A stretch of DNA of 5,185 nt from positions 1-5,185 of the forward strand of contig CAADUW010000229.1 of the NCBI GenBank assembly GCA_900752285.1. Reading direction: 5' to 3'. Below the pieces are notes generated by a model, which worked only from the letters and a program-made list of their open reading frames with translations, ran no database searches and had not been told where the DNA came from. Position numbers and translations under genes: made by a program. Position 1 is the first letter of the stretch. Every line of letters begins with the position of its first letter. Of this stretch, positions 1 through 5,063 are shown piece by piece. The DNA comes from an uncultured Oscillospiraceae bacterium. Its GTDB lineage: Bacteria > Bacillota > Clostridia > Oscillospirales > Oscillospiraceae.

Positions 1-581
1 GCCAGTTCCGGGAAAGAGGTCTGGCCCAGTCTTACGGTGGCAAATGCCAGATCCGCCGCCTGCTGCACCGCCTCCGCGGAGGTATCGCCGTAACCCTTGG
101 TTACGGCAGAAAGTAGGTTGATACTGTCCGTCGTGGTCGCGTTTCCCGCCGCCGCGGATTTTGCCGCGGTTTCCAGAATGGCCGCGGCGTCTGCGCTGTC
201 ACCGAAAGCAGAAACCACCTGATACATTCCGTCCGTCAGGTCAGCCGTGGCCACGCCCGTGCGGTTGGAGATTTCCAGAACCTGATCCCCGATTTCCGCC
301 GTTCGTGCGGCCACCTCTGCCTCCGTGCCGGTCAGCAGCGTGGAAACGTTGGCCAGCTGGGCCTCATACTCCGCCGCGGATTTCACCGCAGCGGTTCCCA
401 GGGTCGCCACAGCGGTGGCGGCTGCTACCATGGCACCGGCAGCGATCTTTCCCGCGGTCTTTGCCGTTTTCCCCAGCGCAGCCAGGTTCTTGTCTGCGGT
501 GCTGCAGGCGGTTTTCAGGGAACCGTCCACCTTGCCGCCGATTTTCAGCATTAACTCATACGTTTTATTTTTGCCGGCCAT
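1..581 (-). CDS. Phage tail tape measure protein, N-terminal part (runs off the window)
   Basis: This is the start of the tape measure protein, which sets tail length and occupies the tail tube lumen. The first 193 codons are present; the rest lies beyond position 1. The ATG at 581-579 follows a strong AGGAGGT (596-590) with 8-nt spacing. The protein starts MAGKNKTYELMLKIGGKVDG, then has a long Ala-rich hydrophobic stretch at about residues 35-70. A segment beginning AAEYEAQLANVSTLL and continuing through EISNRTGVATADLTDGMYQV and LLSAVTKGYGDTSAEAVQQA resembles the TP901-type tape measure core domain (PhageMin_Tail family). The 5' end overlaps the frameshifted end of the chaperone gene by 17 nt, as expected for the chaperone/tape measure pair. 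The family call rests on sequence resemblance and gene order. Total length cannot be judged here. Confidence 0.93.
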   Translation of the reverse strand, partial: MAGKNKTYELMLKIGGKVDGSLKTACSTADKNLAALGKTAKTAGKIAAGAMVAAATAVATLGTAAVKSAAEYEAQLANVSTLLTGTEAEVAARTAEIGDQVLEISNRTGVATADLTDGMYQVVSAFGDSADAAAILETAAKSAAAGNATTTDSINLLSAVTKGYGDTSAEAVQQAADLAFATVRLGQTSFPEL

Positions 582-1097
582 GTTTTGCCACCTCCTCCGC
601 GTACTGCGTCACCGTGTCCGCCAGTTCGTTCAAGTCCGAAACGGACAGGGCCAGAAGATAATCCAGCCCTGTCCGCAGTTGTATGGACAACCCGACGCAG
701 GCCCTGTTTATGACGGCGGGCGTTAGTTGTCCCCAGCCCCGCCGTAAAGAAAACCCACGACAATGCCTTTCAGCTTGATTGCCTCCTTTGCGGGGAGGCG
801 CTCGAAAAACTCCAGCGGCAGGTGGGCGACGCGGGCCGCCATGAACTGGGCGTATTCCAGCGTCATTTCCACGGTTGCGGGGTTCGCCGCCGGGTTCTTC
901 TTCGTCACGAAACGGCCCACGGCCTGCAGGTCTGCCGCCGTGGTGTCCTCCAGGCCGGACAGGTCCACCTCTGTGTACGTCTGCCCCTCAAAGGTGAAAG
1001 GCTTGTCCAGCTTCATAACCAGGGCGTTTTCCTCCGCCGCGGTGTTTTCGTCGTTCTCCGCCAGCAGGGCGGTGTCCATTCTCTTTTCGTCGCTCAT
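565..1097 (-). CDS. Tail assembly chaperone, long product by -1 programmed frameshift (gpGT-like)
   Basis: This is the predicted 177-residue fusion made when ribosomes slip back one base on GGGTTTT (756-750). Residues 1-116 are shared with the short chaperone. The -1 frame then adds 61 residues and stops at TAA 567-565. The extension begins SLRRGWGQLTPAV and contains GLDYLLALSVSDLNELADTV then TQYAEEVAKHGRQK. This reads like a real helical domain, unlike the third frame, which is also open here but Arg/Gly/His-rich. By analogy with lambda gpG/gpGT and P2 E/E+E', the extension should contact tube subunits while the shared part holds the tape measure. The end overlaps the tape measure start by 17 nt, and the tape measure's Shine-Dalgarno is embedded in the extension's codons. 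The base at 750 is read twice, so a simple interval translation will not give this protein. Confidence 0.85.
685..745 (-). promoter_or_regulatory. Candidate H-type pseudoknot stimulating the frameshift
   Basis: Four nt after the slippery site, ACGGCGGG (745-738) pairs perfectly with CCCGCCGT (720-713), giving an 8-bp stem 1. Inside its loop, GGACAAC (732-726) pairs perfectly with downstream GTTGTCC (691-685), giving a 7-bp stem 2. The connecting stretches are 5 nt (737-733), 5 nt (725-721) and 21 nt (712-692). This is the layout of an H-type pseudoknot placed to stall ribosomes on the heptamer. The 4-nt spacer is slightly short, and fraying of the closing A-U pair would make it 5. Pairing was checked by eye only. 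Confidence 0.75.
723..1097 (-). CDS. Tail assembly chaperone, short (zero-frame) product, gpG/gp41/gpE-like
   Basis: This 124-residue acidic protein is the short tail assembly chaperone, thought to bind the tape measure protein and recruit tube subunits. It is not part of the finished tail. The region DKPFTFEGQTYTEVDLSGLE (residues 31-50) and the C-terminal EFFERLPAKEAIKLKGIVVG resemble the 'phage tail assembly chaperone E, 41 or 14' family of P2 and Mu-like phages. Its place between tail tube and tape measure is the conserved one. The ATG at 1097-1095 lies 1 nt after the tube gene's stop, with AAGGAG at 1113-1108 inside the end of that gene, so translation is probably coupled. A slippery heptamer lies across codons 114-116, and most ribosomes are expected to ignore it and stop at 725-723. 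Confidence 0.88.
   Translation of the reverse strand: MSDEKRMDTALLAENDENTAAEENALVMKLDKPFTFEGQTYTEVDLSGLEDTTAADLQAVGRFVTKKNPAANPATVEMTLEYAQFMAARVAHLPLEFFERLPAKEAIKLKGIVVGFLYGGAGDN
750..756 (-). promoter_or_regulatory. Slippery heptamer G GGT TTT for -1 frameshifting
   Basis: On the minus strand the bases are GGGTTTT, with the zero frame read as ..G GGT TTT. This fits X XXY YYZ with X=G, Y=T, Z=T, so tRNAs on GGT and TTT can re-pair on GGG and TTT after a one-base slip. It lies at codons 114-116 of the chaperone gene, eight codons before the zero-frame stop. The -1 frame beyond it is open for 61 codons. Confidence 0.88.
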
Positions 1098-1098
1098 G

Positions 1099-1614
1099 TC
1101 AGCACATCTCCTTGATCTTGGCCAGAACGTCCACGCCGTTGACCTTGTAAACCTCGTTCAGCTTGTCCAGTTCCACCACGGTCTTGCCGTCCACCTCAAT
1201 GAGAATGTAAAGAATGGTCAGCGTGATCGCGGTGTCCATGGGGCTGCCTGCCTTGACCTTGCCGGTGGTCAGCTTTCCGCCGCGGCCACGAACCACCACG
1301 CGCATGGGTCTGAACTCAATATCGCCCTCGGTGTTGGTGGTCTGCTGGGCGCCGCGGATCTCCAGCTGCACGGCCTTGGTCATGTCCATCATGTCGGCGG
1401 TTTCCTTGTCCAGCAGGCGGAACGGGATTTCCAGTTCCTGATTGCCGAAATAGCCCACGGTGGGGTCGTCGATCTCACCCAGGATCCCGGCGCCGGTCAC
1501 GGTTTCGCTGGACGGCTCAAAGTCCGGCAGCGTCATTTCCTCACCGACACCCAGCAGGCGGTTTCCCTTGTTGTAGACGTTGTAACGGTTGATCTTAGTG
1601 GGGATCGTGTTCAT
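1099..1614 (-). CDS. Phage major tail tube protein (P2 FII / Mu M-like)
   Basis: This 171-residue protein is the subunit of the inner tail tube that stacks beneath the contractile sheath. Its length is close to that of P2 FII. It starts MNTIPTKINRYNVYNKGNRL, and the central EEMTLPDFEPSSETVTGAGI, the GEIDDPTVG segment and the PFRLLDKETADM region resemble the Phage_tube family. A conserved position directly after the sheath gene supports the call. The ATG at 1614-1612 lies 2 nt after the sheath stop. Its GGAGGT sits inside the last sheath codons with 8-nt spacing, so the two genes are probably translationally coupled. It ends KIKEMC, and those final codons also supply the AAGGAG for the chaperone gene. 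Confidence 0.93.
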   Translation of the reverse strand: MNTIPTKINRYNVYNKGNRLLGVGEEMTLPDFEPSSETVTGAGILGEIDDPTVGYFGNQELEIPFRLLDKETADMMDMTKAVQLEIRGAQQTTNTEGDIEFRPMRVVVRGRGGKLTTGKVKAGSPMDTAITLTILYILIEVDGKTVVELDKLNEVYKVNGVDVLAKIKEMC

Positions 1615-1616
1615 CT

Positions 1617-3077
1617 TTATTCACCTCCGATTGCGCTTTCCAGGGCGTCCACGTCATACTCACGGATATTTTCAATATATTCCGCGGGAATGTACGGGGC
1701 CAGGTAGGTGTGTACGGTCAGATGGCCGGCCAGCAGGTTGGTAACGGGGTTTTCGTCGCTGCGGAACTCCACGCGGTAACCGGCGCAGTAGTCGCGGGCA
1801 ACGTAGCCGTTGCCGATAATGTTCTGGCTGTCCACAATAGACTGGATCAGGCGCTTATTGCCCGGCTTGTCAACTTTCTGGAAATAAGTCTGAATGAAAT
1901 TATTTCCGTCCCAGTCAAAGAAACGGCGCACGGCCCACCAGCGATCTTTCGGATCCGTGGTGGAGGGATAGGCCGCGGTGTTGTTGCCCCAGGATTTGAA
2001 CCCGTTGGCGTTGATCGCGGTAATAACGCCGTTGGCGTTCAGCACGTCGTTGGCCTGCTGCTGATCCAGCGCCACCGTGGTGCCGTCTTTCAGAACCGTG
2101 GCGGTGATCCGCAGGTCCTTATTGGACGGGCTTTCATAGGGCACGTCTGCGTTGTTGGCGTCCGTGTAGGCCGTCAGGGCGGCAAACATGGCGGAGAAAT
2201 AATATTTCTTCTCGCCCACGGCCACCATGGGCCACAGGGCCGCCGCATGGGCGGAACTGGCGCCCAGGGCTTCCTTGGCGCCCTTTACGCTGGTGTAAAC
2301 CACCGCGCCGTCGCTGTCCGCGGAAATGTCCAAAAGGCAGCTGCAATTAAAATTGCCGTTGATGTTCTCGGTCTTGGCCTGGAGGGCTGCCGCTACGGTT
2401 GGGGTGTGGCTCCAGCCGGGTGCCAGGATCAGGCCGGGCACCATGCCCAGGGTGGGGTAAATCTGGCGGATCAGTTCCAGGCCGGTTTCCTTGCCGGTGG
2501 AGGCGTCCACGCCGCCCACAATGTCGGCAGCGGTCACGCCGGAGGGTTTCAGGCTGGTGCTGCTCACGGTCAGACTGCTGGCCTCCTTGGCCGCCGTGGA
2601 AAGCAGCGTAATGGCCACGCTGCCGTCGTCCTCATGTGCCGCCTCGTAGTCGCTGCCGGCCACCAGGGTGGCGCTGCCGTTCTTCACGGCCAGGGTGTTC
2701 AGCAGCACATATTTCTTGTCATACAGCACCACGCCGTCCACAACGTCGCAGCTTTCCGCCTGGTTCTGCGTGACGTGGGCCGCCTTATTGGGATCCAGCA
2801 CATTCACCAGGATAATGGGCGCAACGTTGAAAACCTGGAAACAGGCGCTAATGCTCTGGCAAAGGGTGAAGTTCTCGAAATCGTCCGAATAGCCGACGGC
2901 CTCCACAGCCTCCTTGTAGCTGTAAACCAGCTTGGGGGTGTTGACCGCCGCCGCGGGGTCTTTCGCCAGGTGAATGGGCGCCGTGCCGAAAATGACCTGC
3001 AGGCCAGCACTGCCCTGAATGGGTACGGTCAGGCTGGTGGCCTGCTCGGTGTTATATACACCGTGTTTGTATGCCAT
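1617..3077 (-). CDS. Contractile tail sheath protein
   Basis: This 486-residue protein is the sheath subunit that contracts around the tube during DNA injection, and it marks the phage as a myovirus type. The N-terminus (GVYNTEQATSLTVPIQGSAG followed by LQVIFGTAPIHLA) matches the start usual in Phage_sheath proteins. The C-terminal third carries the other hallmark region: RRFFDWDGNNFIQTYFQKVD, then the IDS-like block RLIQSIVDSQNIIGNGYVAR, and LAPYIPAEYIENIREYDVDA near the end. It is longer than P2 FI (about 396 residues). The extra length is probably in the middle, roughly residues 100-330, where sheath proteins carry variable surface domains. The ATG at 3077-3075 follows AGGAGGT (3092-3086) with 8-nt spacing, the best ribosome binding site in the operon, fitting a high-copy product. 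The tube gene follows after 2 nt. Confidence 0.95.
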   Translation of the reverse strand: MAYKHGVYNTEQATSLTVPIQGSAGLQVIFGTAPIHLAKDPAAAVNTPKLVYSYKEAVEAVGYSDDFENFTLCQSISACFQVFNVAPIILVNVLDPNKAAHVTQNQAESCDVVDGVVLYDKKYVLLNTLAVKNGSATLVAGSDYEAAHEDDGSVAITLLSTAAKEASSLTVSSTSLKPSGVTAADIVGGVDASTGKETGLELIRQIYPTLGMVPGLILAPGWSHTPTVAAALQAKTENINGNFNCSCLLDISADSDGAVVYTSVKGAKEALGASSAHAAALWPMVAVGEKKYYFSAMFAALTAYTDANNADVPYESPSNKDLRITATVLKDGTTVALDQQQANDVLNANGVITAINANGFKSWGNNTAAYPSTTDPKDRWWAVRRFFDWDGNNFIQTYFQKVDKPGNKRLIQSIVDSQNIIGNGYVARDYCAGYRVEFRSDENPVTNLLAGHLTVHTYLAPYIPAEYIENIREYDVDALESAIGGE

Positions 3078-3094
3078 GTTGTTCTACCTCCTGT

Positions 3095-3346
3095 TTAGTG
3101 TTTGACCTGTACCAGACGATACAGGCGGGAAATATGCCCCGTGCCGCTCCGCAGGTTCTTCATGGCCTCCGGTAACTGCTCCAGGGGCACCACCAGGCCC
3201 TCCATGGCTGGCTGCTTCACGATAGCCTCCGCCAGCGCGGTGGGGATCCCGTTGGTGTATGCGGTGTACTGCTTCGCCACGCCCGGAATGGACGGGCCGC
3301 AGTAAACCACGGTGGTGGCCTGTTCGGCCTTTTTGGGTTTCGCCAT
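3095..3346 (-). CDS. Small phage protein of unknown function upstream of the sheath gene
   Basis: I do not recognise this 83-residue protein. It begins MAKPKKAEQATTVVYCGPSI and contains the segment PGVAKQYTAYTNGIPTALAE. It ends in a basic tail (HISRLYRLVQVKH), with no membrane segment or cofactor motif. The frame stays open further upstream, but the start is taken at ATG 3346-3344. That ATG overlaps the previous gene's TAA by one base (TAATG), and AAGGAGG lies at 3366-3360, a slightly long 13 nt away, which suggests translational coupling. Related Mu-like and P2-like operons often carry a small gene just before the sheath gene (for example the DUF2635 family). I cannot show that this protein belongs to that family. 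By position it may be a tail or neck assembly factor, which is inference only. Confidence 0.8.
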   Translation of the reverse strand: MAKPKKAEQATTVVYCGPSIPGVAKQYTAYTNGIPTALAEAIVKQPAMEGLVVPLEQLPEAMKNLRSGTGHISRLYRLVQVKH

Positions 3347-3825
3347 TATGTTTCTGGCACCTCCTTGAAAATCGCCGGTGCGTAGAACGGCAGCCCCACA
3401 GCGGCGAAATAATACGGGTGTGTGTCCTCCTCCTGGGTCGCCCACCGGATCGGGTGCTGCGCTTCATAGCGGTTTGCCACGATCCCGTCACGTTCGTAAT
3501 GCCTCACGATCTCGTTGACAATGTGGAGGGCGTCGCGGTAGCCCTGGCGGTTCGGGTCCGGGTCGCACACGCAAATGACCATGACCACGTTTACGGTCTG
3601 CCGTGCGTTCTGCGCCGTCACCTCTCCGTCCGAAAGTTTCACGGCCACATAAGGCTCCGGTGGCGCTTCCGCGTCGGTTTCTTCGTCGTCACCCTCACGA
3701 ATGGGGAGGCCCTGCGGGACGATTTTCACCGCCCGCTCGACGCCCAGGGAATTGGGCAGGGTATAGTGGGAAAAAAGCTGTTTCAGGTCCTCCACAATGG
3801 CGTCCTGCAAAAACTCTTGTGTCAC
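3346..3825 (-). CDS. Probable tail terminator / tail completion protein
   Basis: This 159-residue protein is probably the tail terminator, which caps the head-proximal end of the tube. It begins (M)TQEFLQDAIVEDLKQLF, an N-terminal helix typical of such proteins. A beta segment follows (PYVAVKLSDGE), then VNVVMVICVCDPDPNRQGYR, then a helix (DALHIVNEIVRHYER). It closes with HPIRWATQEEDTHPYYFAAV and the strand GLPFYAPAI. That beta, 'D.dp..qGy', helix, strand pattern is common in terminator proteins placed before the sheath gene. The start is GTG 3825-3823, because AAGGAGG (3841-3835) sits 9 nt upstream. An in-frame GTG at 3861 would place this Shine-Dalgarno inside the gene. The family call rests on pattern and position, so it is less sure than sheath or tube. 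Its stop overlaps the next gene's start by one base. Confidence 0.75.
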   Translation of the reverse strand: MTQEFLQDAIVEDLKQLFSHYTLPNSLGVERAVKIVPQGLPIREGDDEETDAEAPPEPYVAVKLSDGEVTAQNARQTVNVVMVICVCDPDPNRQGYRDALHIVNEIVRHYERDGIVANRYEAQHPIRWATQEEDTHPYYFAAVGLPFYAPAIFKEVPET

Positions 3826-3834
3826 GCGGTTGCG

Positions 3835-3841
3835 CCTCCTT
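3835..3841 (-). promoter_or_regulatory. Ribosome binding site that fixes the GTG start of the tail terminator gene
   Basis: AAGGAGG on the minus strand lies 9 nt upstream of GTG 3825-3823. It favours this start over the upstream in-frame GTG at 3861-3859, which has no comparable site. Two of its bases are shared, on the other strand, with the -35 element of the plus-strand promoter. Confidence 0.8.
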
Positions 3842-3868
3842 GACTTGTTTCCGTTTGTCACTTATAAT
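3840..3868 (+). promoter_or_regulatory. Sigma-A/sigma-70-type promoter of the moron gene
   Basis: A -35 box TTGACT (3840-3845, five of six consensus bases) and a perfect -10 box TATAAT (3863-3868) are separated by exactly 17 nt. Transcription should start near 3875, about 50 nt before the ATG at 3926. It is the only near-consensus promoter I see in the window. It points against the late operon, as expected for a gene expressed from the repressed prophage. Confidence 0.85.
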
Positions 3869-3874
3869 TGCGGT

Positions 3875-3911
3875 GTGGTAATAGTCAGCATAATGTGGCA
3901 ATAATCAGCAT
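3875..3911 (+). repeat. Two 17-nt direct repeats in the moron leader, possible operator
   Basis: GTGGTAATAGTCAGCAT (3875-3891) recurs as GTGGCAATAATCAGCAT (3895-3911), with 15 of 17 bases identical. The repeats are 20 bp apart, about two helical turns. They lie between the -10 box and the ribosome binding site, where a bound repressor or an RNA-level regulator could control the gene. No copy was seen at the other edge of the cassette, so this is not obviously a target-site duplication. The regulatory role is inference. Confidence 0.6.
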
Positions 3912-3912
3912 T

Positions 3913-3917
3913 GGAGG
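3913..3917 (+). promoter_or_regulatory. Ribosome binding site that fixes the moron start
   Basis: GGAGG lies 8 nt before ATG 3926. It excludes the upstream in-frame TTG at 3911, which would place the Shine-Dalgarno inside the coding region. Confidence 0.85.
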
Positions 3918-3925
3918 AAATAGAA

Positions 3926-4444
3926 ATGGGAAAGCCTAAAACTGTCATAACTGAAAACGGGGCCGTTTATCAGCTATCAGATCCCAGCGCCCTGCGGTTG
4001 GTGTATAGAATTGTTGGCGTGGCTTTGATCTTAATGGGGGCTGTGCTTACGTTGATTTCCCCCGCCGGTGTAGCTTTCGCGGCGCTCGGTTTGGCGCTTG
4101 TCTTTTGGCTGCCCAAAAAGATCCAGCCAGCAAAGAAATTTCTTCGCTTCACCGGTACGCCATGCGCCGGGAATTGCACGTTTGGGCATTGGGATCCCAA
4201 AGTACACACCGGGCAGGCGCAACTTGAACGCTTTGAAAAAGCTGTTCATCAGCCTATGGCCATACTGTCCTATAACGCCCAAAATGGTTTTGCGGAAATA
4301 AAGGGATCTGGTTCCGACACCTATATGACAAGCCTTGATGAATGTACTTGCCCCGATTTCGACAAACGGAGTAAACCGTGCAAGCACATATATTTCCTTG
4401 CCCTGCAAATGGGATATACAAGCGACGATTTTTATTCCTGCTGA
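3926..4444 (+). CDS. Moron: membrane-anchored SWIM zinc-finger protein
   Basis: This 172-residue protein is encoded against the phage operon. The N-terminus is soluble to about residue 24. Two hydrophobic segments follow, about 29-44 (IVGVALILMGAVLTLI) and 48-62 (GVAFAALGLALVFWL), the second closed by PKK. They suggest a hairpin membrane anchor with both ends in the cytoplasm. The C-terminal part ends in a SWIM zinc finger, CxC-x9-CxH, with Cys140, Cys142, Cys152 and His154 inside SLDECTCPDFDKRSKPCKHI. SWIM domains bind DNA or protein partners; the target here is unknown. A second Cys/His group (Cys80, Cys84, His88, His94) follows the membrane part. The start is ATG 3926 because GGAGG (3913-3917) lies 8 nt upstream; the in-frame TTG at 3911 has no such site. 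Lower GC than the neighbours and its own promoter and terminator indicate horizontal insertion. Function is not known. Confidence 0.87.
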   Translation: MGKPKTVITENGAVYQLSDPSALRLVYRIVGVALILMGAVLTLISPAGVAFAALGLALVFWLPKKIQPAKKFLRFTGTPCAGNCTFGHWDPKVHTGQAQLERFEKAVHQPMAILSYNAQNGFAEIKGSGSDTYMTSLDECTCPDFDKRSKPCKHIYFLALQMGYTSDDFYSC

Positions 4445-4449
4445 TCTCC

Positions 4450-4476
4450 AGCGGCTCCTATATGGGGCCGCTTTTT
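4450..4476 (+). terminator. Intrinsic terminator of the moron gene
   Basis: AGCGGCTCC (4450-4458) pairs with GGGGCCGCT (4464-4472) in a 9-bp stem with one G-U pair and a 5-nt TATAT loop. A run of five T (4472-4476) follows. It begins 5 nt after the moron stop. On the minus strand the same hairpin is not followed by a T run, so it should not stop the late operon. Confidence 0.88.
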
Positions 4477-5063
4477 CATGCCCTTGCACCTGTCAGCTGC
4501 TCGATCCGCTTTCCGATTTCACGCTGCAGGGTTTCGTATGCCAGGGCCTCCGCCTCTGCTCTCACTTCCTCGTTTCCCATCATGTGGGGAACGGCAGGCG
4601 AAAGCAGCTTTTTGACGGGGAGGCGTTCCGCGCCGCGCCGTTGCACAATGGCGGTGTGCCCGGATCGGAACGTGGTAATAAACGCTTTCAGGCCGCCCGC
4701 CTCCAGCGGTTTCATGGCCCCGCTGTTCAGGACCTTTGCCGCCGCCGCGGCTGTGTCCGTGTTCGGCTGCGTCATAAAGTCCATAATGTCCCGCATGGGA
4801 CCTTTGGCCAGCACGGCGGCCTCCAGGGTGGAGGCGCTGGCGGAAAGGATTTTGCTTTCTGATTGCAGCGCCTTTTTCTCTTTCAGCGCATACCGGCCTT
4901 TGCTGTCCTTTATGATTTGCCGGCGGACCTTTCTGGCGGTGCTGTTCAGGGCATTTTTCAGCACGTTGGGCGCCCCCAGCTGCTGGGGCAGCGTTTTCAG
5001 CTGCCGCATGACCCTGGCCAGTTCTTCGTCGGTGTCGATCTGCAAAACGCTTTGATCGCTCAC
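4476..5063 (-). CDS. Tail completion protein, minor tail protein Z-like
   Basis: This 195-residue protein resembles the prophage minor tail protein Z family (lambda gpZ), which acts at tail completion or head-tail joining. The N-terminal half has the family's helical stretch ending in LKNALNSTARKVRRQIIKDS, followed by a basic segment (KGRYALKEKKALQSESKI). The C-terminal half has a beta stretch AFITTFRSGHTAIVQRRGAE, then LPVKKLLSPAVPHMMGN and a closing helix (AEALAYETLQREIGKRIEQL). That order of hydrophobic 'RLPVKKL..PAVP' and terminal helix is typical. Its length is near that of gpZ. The start is GTG 5063-5061, which overlaps the previous gene's TGA by 4 nt (GTGA), with GGAGG at 5078-5074. 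The stop at 4478-4476 abuts the moron terminator, so the moron was inserted immediately downstream. Confidence 0.85.
   Translation of the reverse strand: MSDQSVLQIDTDEELARVMRQLKTLPQQLGAPNVLKNALNSTARKVRRQIIKDSKGRYALKEKKALQSESKILSASASTLEAAVLAKGPMRDIMDFMTQPNTDTAAAAAKVLNSGAMKPLEAGGLKAFITTFRSGHTAIVQRRGAERLPVKKLLSPAVPHMMGNEEVRAEAEALAYETLQREIGKRIEQLTGARA

Noticed and set aside
551..763. The third minus-strand frame is also open across the chaperone/tape measure junction, which would imply a -2 (or +1) shift as in Mu
   Set aside because: Its product is Arg/Gly/His-rich and not domain-like, while the -1 frame gives a plausible helical domain and the heptamer fits -1 slippage exactly.
763..1707. A 314-codon plus-strand open frame opposite the tube and chaperone genes
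   Set aside because: It is an antisense shadow of two confidently identified phage genes, with no start signal.
1710..3098. A 462-codon plus-strand open frame opposite the sheath gene
   Set aside because: It mirrors the sheath in antisense, is Gly/Val/His/Gln-rich without any family pattern, and has no ribosome binding site; high GC leaves antisense frames open.
3875..3911. The leader repeats as a target-site duplication or attachment site from the moron's insertion
   Set aside because: Both copies lie on the same side of the gene and no matching sequence was seen beyond the terminator.
4031..4489. A 152-codon minus-strand open frame opposite the moron
   Set aside because: The plus strand has the promoter, ribosome binding site, SWIM motif and terminator; the antisense frame has none of these.
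74..4750. CCGCGG occurs about 14 times in the window and not inside the moron
   Set aside because: Most copies fall in Ala-rich, GC-rich coding stretches (GCG/GCC codons), so codon use explains them; the absence from the lower-GC moron follows from its composition.
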